A DNA stretch of 5,010 nucleotides. It comes from Planctomycetota bacterium. GTDB lineage: Bacteria; Planctomycetota; UBA11346. A model generated the notes under the pieces. The model was given only the letters and a program-made list of their open reading frames with translations. It did not search any database and was not told where the DNA came from. Every line of letters begins with the position of its first letter. The first letter of the stretch is position 1. Both the position numbers and the translations under genes were made by a program. This document shows positions 1-5,010 of the stretch, one piece after another. The stretch lies in contig SLQH01000353.1 in the NCBI GenBank assembly GCA_007131555.1, positions 1 to 5,010 of the forward strand, written 5' to 3'.

Positions 1-1285
1 ATTTTCGGGGCAGCGACAGAGGGCGACTGCTGTCGTAGCGCGGGTCCCGCTCCTGGCTGACTGATATCCAGCGCAAGCCCTGATCACGGTACAAGGCCCC
101 CGCCTGGGCGGCCGGGGCAATGATCCAGGATTCCATGCGATCAATCAGGGCCGGCACTTCCGTATCAAGCCGAGACTGCACGGCCCTGGGCACAGTCAGC
201 GCTGACAGCAAGGATCTGATCTGGGTGTACGCGGCCCGGTAATCCTCGACGCTGCTGTACAACAGGGACCGCAGGGCAGCCGAGCGGTAATGGACTCCAC
301 ACATGCCCGGCCGATGCAAGGCCCGTAGGGGATTGAACACCTCGGCCTCGGCCAAGGACGCCTCTGCTCCCCACTGTGTCAACAGGCGCTCTGAACCGCC
401 GCTGTGCACCAACAGATAGTCATCTCGCACCGTCACGGTCAGCGACCAGCGCAATCCGCTCAACCAGGTGATGAGGTCTGCCTGTTGCGACAGATCAGCA
501 TCCATGTCTTCGGCCATCATGACCAGAAACTCGCGGCCCAAGGCCACCAGACGGCCTCCTTCCAGAACCAAGCGATGCTGCCACTGCTCACCGGCCTGTT
601 GCTGGTAGCGCAGCACCTGCTGATCAGCCAGCGCCGGAGCCAGCATCGCCATGCCCTCATCGATCAGCGTCTGGACCGCCTCCGGATCGGTCAGACGAGC
701 CCCAAACAGGACCTCTGGCACCGCCAGGTCCTGACGTAGCTCCAACAAGCGGTCAATGGGGAAGGGTGGCCATCCCCATTCACCACTCATCTCGTGCTCG
801 ATCATCGACCACATGAACGCCTGATACAGGGCACCCATTGCCTGTAATTGCTGGGGCGCCTCACCATCAATGGTCAGGAACAGCTCCTGCTCGCCCAGCT
901 GGACCAGGGCCGCCAGGATCCGACGCCCGGTCGGACTGTCGATCACGGCCAGCAATTCGTCAAAATCTGGATCATGACGCATCGACGCCATGGCCATCAA
1001 CACCCCAGGTGACTGGGCCAGACGCTGCACAGCGCTGCTCTGCCACAGATCGCGCAGCATGGCTCCACCCTGGTGCAGACTCCAGAAAGCGGCCACCTCT
1101 GCCGACACCTTGGTGGCCGCCCCGAAGTCCTGCTTCATCGCCGCGTCCAAGGGCACCGCTCGCCGTAAGGCGATGTCAGGATCGCTGCTGGCAGTCTGAC
1201 TGCCTCCGCATCCGACCAGGATGCCCATGGCAAGCACAAGCGGGCAGCACACAGATACCAACAGATGGCGACACGAACAGACCAT
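1..1285 (-). CDS. Predicted lipoprotein of unknown function, C-terminus cut off by the window edge
   Basis: An open frame of 428 codons runs from the ATG at 1285-1283 to the window edge without a stop, so the end of the gene is outside. I read it codon by codon. The N-terminus is a lipoprotein signal peptide: a short start with one Arg (R6), a hydrophobic stretch from about residue 8 to 24, and a lipobox L23-V24-G25-C26 followed by GGSQT, so the mature protein should be lipidated at Cys26. The residues after the Cys do not show an Asp at +2, which by the E. coli rule suggests outer-membrane sorting if the organism has Lol. The mature part is rich in Leu, Gln, Ala and Trp, has no further membrane segment, and alternates helical parts with a beta-like part near residues 257-310 (LVLEGGRLVALG, WSLTVTVRDDYLLVHSGG). 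I do not recognise the family; a loose resemblance to large periplasmic proteins of planctomycete-like genomes is only an impression. The start is supported by AGGAG six bases upstream and a candidate promoter. Codon use includes more CAT, GAT, CGT and TTG than cheB to the right. Confidence 0.85.
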   Translation of the reverse strand, partial: MVCSCRHLLVSVCCPLVLAMGILVGCGGSQTASSDPDIALRRAVPLDAAMKQDFGAATKVSAEVAAFWSLHQGGAMLRDLWQSSAVQRLAQSPGVLMAMASMRHDPDFDELLAVIDSPTGRRILAALVQLGEQELFLTIDGEAPQQLQAMGALYQAFMWSMIEHEMSGEWGWPPFPIDRLLELRQDLAVPEVLFGARLTDPEAVQTLIDEGMAMLAPALADQQVLRYQQQAGEQWQHRLVLEGGRLVALGREFLVMMAEDMDADLSQQADLITWLSGLRWSLTVTVRDDYLLVHSGGSERLLTQWGAEASLAEAEVFNPLRALHRPGMCGVHYRSAALRSLLYSSVEDYRAAYTQIRSLLSALTVPRAVQSRLDTEVPALIDRMESWIIAPAAQAGALYRDQGLRWISVSQERDPRYDSSRPLSLPRK

Positions 1286-1291
1286 GGAAGA

Positions 1292-1296
1292 CTCCT
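1292..1296 (-). promoter_or_regulatory. Ribosome binding site of the lipoprotein gene
   Basis: AGGAG on the minus strand lies 6 nt before the ATG at 1285. It decides the start, because this ATG is immediately followed by a complete lipoprotein signal peptide. Confidence 0.75.
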
Positions 1297-1375
1297 GGGA
1301 AAAGGCCGCCGCCACGTACTGTCCTGACACGGCAGACAGGATGCGTGAACAATCGGCAGATGCTTTGGGGAGGGC

Positions 1376-1404
1376 AGCATAGTCTGGCCGCGCGCCTTGC
1401 GCAA
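1376..1404 (-). promoter_or_regulatory. Candidate sigma70-type promoter for the lipoprotein gene
   Basis: On the minus strand TTGCGC (1404-1399) and TATGCT (1381-1376) are separated by exactly 17 bp. They match the TTGACA and TATAAT consensus at 3 and 4 of 6 positions, respectively, including the TTG and the TAT...T core. Transcription would start near 1369-1370 and give a 5' leader of about 85 nt. The -35 is part of the 8-bp palindrome TTGCGCAA (1397-1404), which could also be an operator. The leader contains TCCTG...CAGGA and CTGTC...GACAG pairings around 1320-1341 that exclude each other; no known riboswitch is recognisable. The call is a motif match only. Confidence 0.45.
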
Positions 1405-1430
1405 GCCTGGAAAACCATGCCTCCTTGGCC

Positions 1431-1601
1431 GCGGCACCATCGTTGCCTCTCGTTGGCGTTCGTCACTGCCGAGAATGATCACGAGTCGCGGTGTCCACAT
1501 GCTGTATGATGGTCATCATGCCGACGCCCGGGCTGGGATGCGAAGAAGATATGACAAGCACGCGGCTGCACGCGGGCCAAGGCCCGGTGCTCCGTGGTGG
1601 G
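1431..1601. repeat. 171-bp direct repeat, copy A
   Basis: This stretch matches 1798-1968 at 163 of 171 positions with no insertion or deletion. Weaker similarity, mostly G/A differences, continues about 20 bp past the right end to about 1621. Inside is a strong hairpin at 1568-1590: GCAC-CGGGCC pairs with GGCCCG-GTGC around an AA turn, with one bulged G at 1572, which gives ten base pairs. TCTCG and CGAGA near the left end can pair too. The unit starts near CACCA (1435-1439) and ends near TGGTG (1595-1599), a 5-bp inverted match too short to prove a transposon end. It lies just upstream of the lipoprotein promoter. I see no convincing coding frame; the differences between copies change the protein in four places in the best open frame. 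It may be an intergenic repeat family, a small non-autonomous element or a structured RNA. Confidence 0.9.
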
Positions 1602-1609
1602 ATTGTGGT

Positions 1610-1638
1610 GGGCGGTGGTTTGGGACGGGGCTGGAGGG
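1610..1638 (+). other. G-rich tract with four G-runs (G-quadruplex candidate)
   Basis: The plus strand has G-runs at 1610-1612, 1622-1624, 1627-1630 and 1636-1638, separated by 9, 2 and 5 bases. The first loop is longer than the usual limit of 7. The wider stretch of about 1595-1690 is almost free of C on the plus strand, a strand asymmetry not seen elsewhere in the window. Folding is not shown by the sequence alone. Confidence 0.35.
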
Positions 1639-1694
1639 TGGTGGACGGATGCCGTGGGTGATTGTTGGTGGGATCTGGTGTTTGGTGATGGAAC

Positions 1695-1734
1695 GGCGGG
1701 CTGAAGCCCACCATCCGTGCCGGCTGAAGCCGGC
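1695..1734. repeat. Tandem pair of TGAA-loop hairpins, REP-like
   Basis: Two neighbouring palindromes share the core GGCTGAAGCC. The first (1698-1709) is GGGC-TGAA-GCCC and can extend through a C/A mismatch to GG...CC at 1695-1712. The second (1719-1734) is GCCGGC-TGAA-GCCGGC, a perfect 6-bp stem. They are 9 bases apart and followed by GCTACTAC. From memory, GGCTGAAGCC-type hairpins recur between genes in several GC-rich genomes, so this is likely a member of a dispersed repetitive palindrome family. No T-run follows, so an intrinsic terminator is not supported. Confidence 0.6.
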
Positions 1735-1797
1735 GCTACTACTTGGTCCGCGTGCAGTGGCGGGCGATGATCCTTGGGACCGATATAGGCTGGGGCG

Positions 1798-1968
1798 GCG
1801 GCACCATCGTTGCCTCTCGCTGGCGTTCGTCACTGCCGAGAATGATCACGAGTCGCGGTATCCACATGCCCTATGACGGTCATCATGCCGACGCCCGGGC
1901 TGGGATGCGAAGAAGGTATGGCAAGCTCGCGGCTGCACGCGGGCCAAGGCCCGGTGCTCCGTGGTGGG
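1798..1968. repeat. 171-bp direct repeat, copy B
   Basis: This is the second copy of the unit at 1431-1601, in the same orientation, 367 bp further right. The eight differences are scattered, with three of them within five bases (1870-1874 region). The GC hairpin with a bulged G is fully kept at 1935-1957. It borders the stretch downstream of the response regulator gene, so transcription of the chemotaxis operon would run into this copy first. Its hairpin could slow or end transcription, but it has no T-run on either side. Confidence 0.9.
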
Positions 1969-2117
1969 GTTATGAGGGGCAGTGTTTACTGACCAGTCCG
2001 GGCCCAAAACGCACTGCGCCATGTCCGATCGCTATCCCCGACAGACTTTTCCACGAAAAACCAGGCGATAAACATCCTTCGAGCACTGCGCTGAGTCGCC
2101 TCCAACGCCACTCTCCT
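1969..2117. other. Unexplained stretch downstream of the response regulator
   Basis: No gene is supported here. The first 20 bases are a decayed continuation of repeat copy B. The 9-mer GCACTGCGC occurs at 2011-2019 and 2083-2091. I looked on the minus strand for a terminator of the chemotaxis operon and found only weak pairings (CGCA-G-TGCG before TTTT at about 2007-2019), with too short a loop to be credible. The operon may be ended by Rho or by the hairpins in the repeats. Confidence 0.4.
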
Positions 2118-2513
2118 TCAGGCGATCAAGCCCATCTGGCGCAGGTGGCGGATCAGGTCGAAGCGCAGCACCGGCTTGCGCAGGAAGACATCGCAGCGGG
2201 CATGGAAGGTGCTGTTGACCAGTTCCTCGGCAGGGTCGGCGGTGCAGATGATGATGCGCGAGCAGCGCTCTGGCGGCAATTCCAGATCCCGTTCGCGACG
2301 ACGCCAGGCGGCCAGGACGTCGCGGCCGTCACCCTGGGGCAGATGGATGTCGAGCATGACCAGGTCGTACCAGCGGTCGGCATCGGCGGCCTGGCGGGCG
2401 GCGAGCAGGGCCCCACGGGCATCGGCGGTCTCGTCGACCGGGCCGTAGGGCTTGAGGAAGCGCCGCAGCAGGGCCCGTTGCACAACGTCGTCTTCCACCA
2501 CCAGGCTATGCAT
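2118..2513 (-). CDS. Single-domain CheY-like response regulator
   Basis: The protein of 131 aa is one receiver domain with no output domain. All key residues are visible: acidic pair D8-D9 (VVEDD), phospho-acceptor D55 in MLDIHLPQGDG, T91 (IICTAD), and K113-P114 (FLRKP). F110 sits where CheY has its switch Tyr106. Such regulators act by binding a partner protein when phosphorylated, for example the flagellar motor or another signalling protein, or pass phosphate on. The ATG at 2513 was chosen over an upstream one at 2576 because the domain begins right there (MHSLVVEDD) and GGAGG sits 6 nt before it. The start overlaps the end of the histidine kinase gene by 8 nt, so the kinase is almost certainly its phospho-donor; this is inference from context. 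Whether it acts as the motor CheY cannot be told. It is the last gene of the cluster. Confidence 0.93.
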   Translation of the reverse strand: MHSLVVEDDVVQRALLRRFLKPYGPVDETADARGALLAARQAADADRWYDLVMLDIHLPQGDGRDVLAAWRRRERDLELPPERCSRIIICTADPAEELVNSTFHARCDVFLRKPVLRFDLIRHLRQMGLIA

Positions 2514-3681
2514 GGGCCACCTCCGGCGGCGGCTCAAGCGGCAGATCAAGGCGGAACACGGTGCCATGCTCGGCATCGCTGACGAAGGAGACGTGACCGC
2601 CCAGGAATCGTTCGCCCAGGAGCCTGGCGCTATAGGTACCCAGGCCCCGGCCCTGGCTGGCCTTGGTGCTGAAGGAGCGGGTGAAGACCGCCGCCTGGAC
2701 CGCCGGCGGCATCACGCCAGGATTGCCGACCGCAAAGCGCAGGCCTTCGGCCTGGGCGCTGGCCGAAATCCACACCAGGCCCCCGGCCTCGGTGGCCTCG
2801 ACGGCATTGCGCACGAAGTTACCGAGGATGCGGGTCAGCAGCACCGGGTCGCTGCGCAGATGCAGACCGTCGCCAGCATCGCGGACCTCGATGCGCGGGG
2901 TCCCAGGCGAACGGCCGGCGTAGACCTCGATGACCCGGCTGATCAGACGGGACACATCAATGGCCCGCCAGTCGCAGTGCAAGGTCCCCTCTTCGGCGGC
3001 CCGGACGCTGCGATGGAAGCGCATCTCATCGACCAGTTGGCGCGACGACCAACGCAGCAGATCGACCATCCGCTCGTATTCGTGATCACGCTCGCCGGGT
3101 TCGGCAATGGCCTCGGCCAGCCCATGGATGCTGCCGGCCAGGTTGATCAGGTCATGGAAGAACAGGCGTTCCATCAACTCCACCCGATGGGCCGCGCCCA
3201 GATCGCGCAGGCTCATGGCCACCACCAGCCGACCGGCAACCGCCAGACGCAGACCGGTGTAGGCGATGTCGATGGTGGCGATGCCGCCCCCCCGATGGAT
3301 GCTCAAGCGCCCCTCGCCCTGGATGCGCTGGGAGTCGCCGCGTTCCAGGGCGCTGATGCCCCCGGCCAGCTGGCAATGCCAGCAGCCCCAGGACTGACCA
3401 CAGCTGTCGCGCTGATCACCGGCGAACTGGCAGCCGAGGAGGTCGCCCGGCCGCCGCCCGATCAGTCCTGCCCGATCCTCCGGTGGCAGCAGGGCGGCCA
3501 GATCCTGGTTGACCGCCAGCAGTTGGCGAGAACTGCCGTCCAGCAACATCACCGGCCCAGCAGCGCCGTCCAGGAGGGCCTGGCAGGCCGGATCAGCGGC
3601 CACAGCGCCTTGGGCCTCGGCCAGGGCGGCGATGGCCAGAGCGGCCTGAGGCGGAGTGAAGGTGGTCGCCGGTGGACTCAT
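2506..3681 (-). CDS. Soluble PAS-domain sensor histidine kinase with a cysteine cluster
   Basis: The protein of 391 aa has no signal peptide or membrane segment, so it should sense inside the cell. Residues about 36-155 look like a PAS domain (VMLLDGSSRQLLAVNQDLAALL core) and carry Cys84, Cys94, Cys100 and Cys103 in GC...SCG...GCWHC. The H-box is FFHDLIN with phospho-acceptor H176. The ATP-binding domain follows: N-box N288/N292/E295 (ILGNFVRNAVE), a G1 position reading VGNPGVMP where the usual Asp is missing, FTRSFSTK at 333-340, the G2 box GRGLGT at 344-349, and a closing HGTVFRLDLP. I recall a family of PAS kinases with FFHDxxN, a conserved Cys set and the same RSFSTK...GRGLGTYS end, so this variant is probably active. 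The cysteines could hold a metal or Fe-S centre or act as a redox switch; that is inference. The ATG overlaps the cheB stop by 4 nt (ATGA) after a G-rich ribosome-binding stretch. The response regulator downstream is the likely partner; CheB could be a second one. Confidence 0.9.
   Translation of the reverse strand: MSPPATTFTPPQAALAIAALAEAQGAVAADPACQALLDGAAGPVMLLDGSSRQLLAVNQDLAALLPPEDRAGLIGRRPGDLLGCQFAGDQRDSCGQSWGCWHCQLAGGISALERGDSQRIQGEGRLSIHRGGGIATIDIAYTGLRLAVAGRLVVAMSLRDLGAAHRVELMERLFFHDLINLAGSIHGLAEAIAEPGERDHEYERMVDLLRWSSRQLVDEMRFHRSVRAAEEGTLHCDWRAIDVSRLISRVIEVYAGRSPGTPRIEVRDAGDGLHLRSDPVLLTRILGNFVRNAVEATEAGGLVWISASAQAEGLRFAVGNPGVMPPAVQAAVFTRSFSTKASQGRGLGTYSARLLGERFLGGHVSFVSDAEHGTVFRLDLPLEPPPEVAHA
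2520..2524 (-). promoter_or_regulatory. Ribosome binding site of the response regulator
   Basis: GGAGG on the minus strand lies 6 nt before the ATG at 2513, inside the last codons of the kinase gene. It fixes the start at 2513 and indicates independent or coupled re-initiation. Confidence 0.75.
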
Positions 3682-4724
3682 CCCCCCACCCCCTGACGAT
3701 GCTGTTCGCAGGCGGCCAGGATGGCTTGGCTGATCTCGGCCAGGGGCAGGACCCGATTGACGCCCCCAGCCTCGACCGCCTCCTTGGGCATGCCGTAGAC
3801 CACGCAGCTGGCCTCGTCCTGGGCGATGGTATGGGCTCCGGCATCGTGCATCAGCTTCATCCCCTGGGCACCATCACGGCCCATCCCGGTGAGGATGACG
3901 CCGATGGCATTGGCCCCAGCGTAGCGGCTCACGGAGCGGAACAATACATCAACCGATGGGCGATGACGGCTGACCAGGGGACCATCCTTGACCTGGACAT
4001 GATAGGTGGCTCCGGAACGACGCAGGGCCATGTGACGATTGCCGGGCGCCAGCAGGGCCGTGCCCGGACGCAAAGCATCGCCATCCTCGGCCTCCTTGAC
4101 GCTCATAGCGCTCTCGCGATCCAGCCGGGCGGCAAAGGTGCGGGTGAAGTGCTCCGGCATGTGTTGTACGATGACCGTGGCCGGACCGTTGGCCGGCAGT
4201 CCCTGCAAGACCTGGACCAGGGCCTCGGTGCCGCCGGTCGAGGCCCCCAGGGCCAAAACCTGGTTGGTGGTCAGGGCCAAAGCAGCCGGCCGGGGCCGCC
4301 GCACCCGTTGGCGCTGGGCCAGCAGACGTCTGACATCCACCGTGGCCGCGGCCTTGACCGTATCGCGCAGCACCAGGCCCAGTTCCCCGGCGGCATAGGC
4401 CACCCCCGGCTTGCACAGCACGTCGATGGCCCCGGTCTGCAAGGCCTCGTCGGCCAGGGTGCTACCGGCCGGGGTCAGCGACGACACCACCACCACCGGC
4501 ATGGGATGGTGATCCATCAGCTTGTGGAGGAAGGTGATGCCGTCCATGCGCGGCATCTCAATATCCAGGGTGATCACGTCAGGATGCAGCTTCAGGATCA
4601 GGTCACGGGCCACATAGGGATCGGGTGCGACCCCCACCACGGTGATCTCAGGGTCGCTGTCCAGCTCCCGTTGCAGGACTTGGCGGACCACAGCCGAATC
4701 ATCGACGATCAGGACGCGGACCAT
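3678..4724 (-). CDS. cheB: Chemotaxis response regulator protein-glutamate methylesterase CheB
   Basis: CheB removes methyl groups from (and deamidates) glutamyl sites of chemoreceptors and so sets adaptation; phosphorylation of its receiver activates it. The protein of 348 aa has normal length and domain order. The receiver (about 1-120) shows D8-D9 (IVDDS), D54 in TLDIEMPRMDG, S81-S82 and K105-P106. A linker leads to the methylesterase domain (about 152-340) with the full catalytic triad S162 (LGASTGG), H188 (VIVQHMP) and D284 (GMGRDGAQG), each two residues short of the E. coli numbering. The ATG at 4724 gives MVRVLIVDDS, the standard N-terminus. An in-frame ATG at 4853 would add 43 residues unlike any receiver and overlap the upstream gene, so I reject it. 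The best ribosome-binding stretch, AGGACAGG, lies 11 nt upstream, somewhat far, which fits translational coupling to the upstream gene whose stop is 5 nt away. No cheR is seen. Confidence 0.97.
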   Translation of the reverse strand: MVRVLIVDDSAVVRQVLQRELDSDPEITVVGVAPDPYVARDLILKLHPDVITLDIEMPRMDGITFLHKLMDHHPMPVVVVSSLTPAGSTLADEALQTGAIDVLCKPGVAYAAGELGLVLRDTVKAAATVDVRRLLAQRQRVRRPRPAALALTTNQVLALGASTGGTEALVQVLQGLPANGPATVIVQHMPEHFTRTFAARLDRESAMSVKEAEDGDALRPGTALLAPGNRHMALRRSGATYHVQVKDGPLVSRHRPSVDVLFRSVSRYAGANAIGVILTGMGRDGAQGMKLMHDAGAHTIAQDEASCVVYGMPKEAVEAGGVNRVLPLAEISQAILAACEQHRQGVGG

Positions 4725-4729
4725 GGGGC

Positions 4730-5010
4730 TTACGACCTGTCCTGGCGCAGGAGGCGGCCGGTGGCGGTCTCCTGGAGCAGGCAGCGCCAGATCAGGGCCC
4801 CTTCGTCGCTGGCATAACAACGGGTACCCGCATCGCGACAGCAGGCCTGCCAATCGGCCGCCGCCATCTCGCGAGCAGCGGGGATGCTGTAGTCGCAGAT
4901 CCCGGTGGAATCGGTGACCAGACCGACGAATACCCCAGCGGCGATGTTGGCCAGTTCGGCCAGGAAGTTGATGGCCGGTTGCGGATCATCCTCGTCGTCG
5001 ACATCGAGAA
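4730..5010 (-). CDS. CheX/CheC-like chemotaxis phosphatase candidate, C-terminal part
   Basis: The last 92 codons of a gene enter from the right edge and end at TAA (4732-4730), 5 nt before cheB. The visible protein begins with an acidic run (LDVDDEDDP), then AINFLAELANIAAG, a beta-like part ending in YSIP, and a C-terminal part with Cys residues and LIWRCLLQE. ELAN fits the ExxN active-site motif of the CheC/CheX/FliY phosphatases, and a Pro lies 22 residues after the Asn, close to the published (D/S)x3Ex2Nx22P pattern; the first position is Asn instead of Asp or Ser. These enzymes remove phosphate from CheY-P. The place right before cheB agrees with such a role. The N-terminal half is missing, so a different chemotaxis or FliN/FliY-like family member cannot be excluded. 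It is not CheD: the CheD Cys/His signature is not seen. Confidence 0.55.
   Translation of the reverse strand, partial: LDVDDEDDPQPAINFLAELANIAAGVFVGLVTDSTGICDYSIPAAREMAAADWQACCRDAGTRCYASDEGALIWRCLLQETATGRLLRQDRS

Noticed and set aside
838..1509. 223-codon open frame on the plus strand (also 404-739)
   Set aside because: Both lie opposite the lipoprotein gene, which has a signal peptide, ribosome binding site and 428 unbroken codons. The plus-strand protein is Pro/Arg-rich without domain features.
1176..1833. Minus-strand open frames in which each repeat copy starts MTNA(N/S)ERQRWCR
   Set aside because: The likeness comes only from the DNA repeat. Past it the frames diverge at once, one into a frame overlapping the lipoprotein gene and one into Pro-rich low-complexity sequence.
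1397..1876. Possible protein coded by the 171-bp repeats (plus strand, both copies open in the same repeat frame)
   Set aside because: Of eight differences between the copies, three are silent and five cause four amino-acid changes, with no bias for silent change. The two frames differ outside the repeat and no ribosome binding site is evident.
1431..1968. CRISPR array
   Set aside because: There are only two long copies separated by a 196-bp spacer, and no short regular repeats.
2007..2019. Intrinsic terminator of the chemotaxis operon
   Set aside because: The stem would be CGCA/TGCG with a single-base loop before only four T, which is not a credible terminator.
2452..3696. 414-codon open frame on the plus strand
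   Set aside because: It lies opposite the histidine kinase, whose motifs are complete. The translation is low-complexity Gly/Ala/Gln/His-rich without any domain, as expected from the antisense of GC-rich codons.
3672..4817. 381-codon open frame on the plus strand
   Set aside because: It is antisense to cheB, whose catalytic triad and receiver residues are all present. Its sequence shows no recognisable domain.
4725..4853. Upstream ATG extending CheB by 43 residues
   Set aside because: The extra part is Pro/Arg-rich, unlike a receiver start, and would overlap most of the visible upstream gene. ATG 4724 gives the standard CheB N-terminus.

Overview
The window is GC-rich bacterial DNA carrying genes on the minus strand only. 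The organism is probably a Gram-negative-type bacterium with chemotaxis: one gene encodes a secreted lipoprotein with a clear lipobox, and a block of four genes carries chemotaxis and two-component functions. The soluble PAS-type sensor kinase and the GGCTGAAGCC-type intergenic hairpins would suit Planctomycetota or another non-proteobacterial or deltaproteobacterial-like lineage, but this is a weak inference from memory and should not be used as a taxonomic call.

Right half (about 2118-5010), transcribed right to left. The four genes are the C-terminal part of a CheX/CheC-like CheY-P phosphatase candidate, a complete CheB methylesterase, a PAS histidine kinase without membrane segments, and a single-domain CheY-like response regulator. 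They are packed like one operon: a 5-nt gap, then a 4-nt ATGA overlap, then an 8-nt overlap. A plausible reading is that the kinase senses a cytoplasmic cue, phosphorylates the small regulator and perhaps the CheB receiver, and so links an extra input to chemotactic adaptation. The CheX-like protein would remove phosphoryl groups. No cheA, cheW, cheR or receptor gene is in the window.

Middle (1286-2117) is an 832-bp gap with no convincing gene. It holds two direct copies of a 171-bp unit (8 mismatches, no indels, 367 bp apart), each with a strong GC hairpin. Between the copies lie a G-rich tract and two adjacent TGAA-loop hairpins (GGGC-TGAA-GCCC and GCCGGC-TGAA-GCCGGC). It also holds a candidate sigma70-type promoter for the gene to the left. 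About 150 bp next to the response regulator remains unexplained.

Left part (1-1285) is one uninterrupted minus-strand reading frame of 428 codons that runs off the window. It starts with a good Shine-Dalgarno and a lipoprotein signal peptide (LVG-C). I do not recognise its family. Several long plus-strand open frames lie opposite the real genes and are products of GC-rich codon usage.
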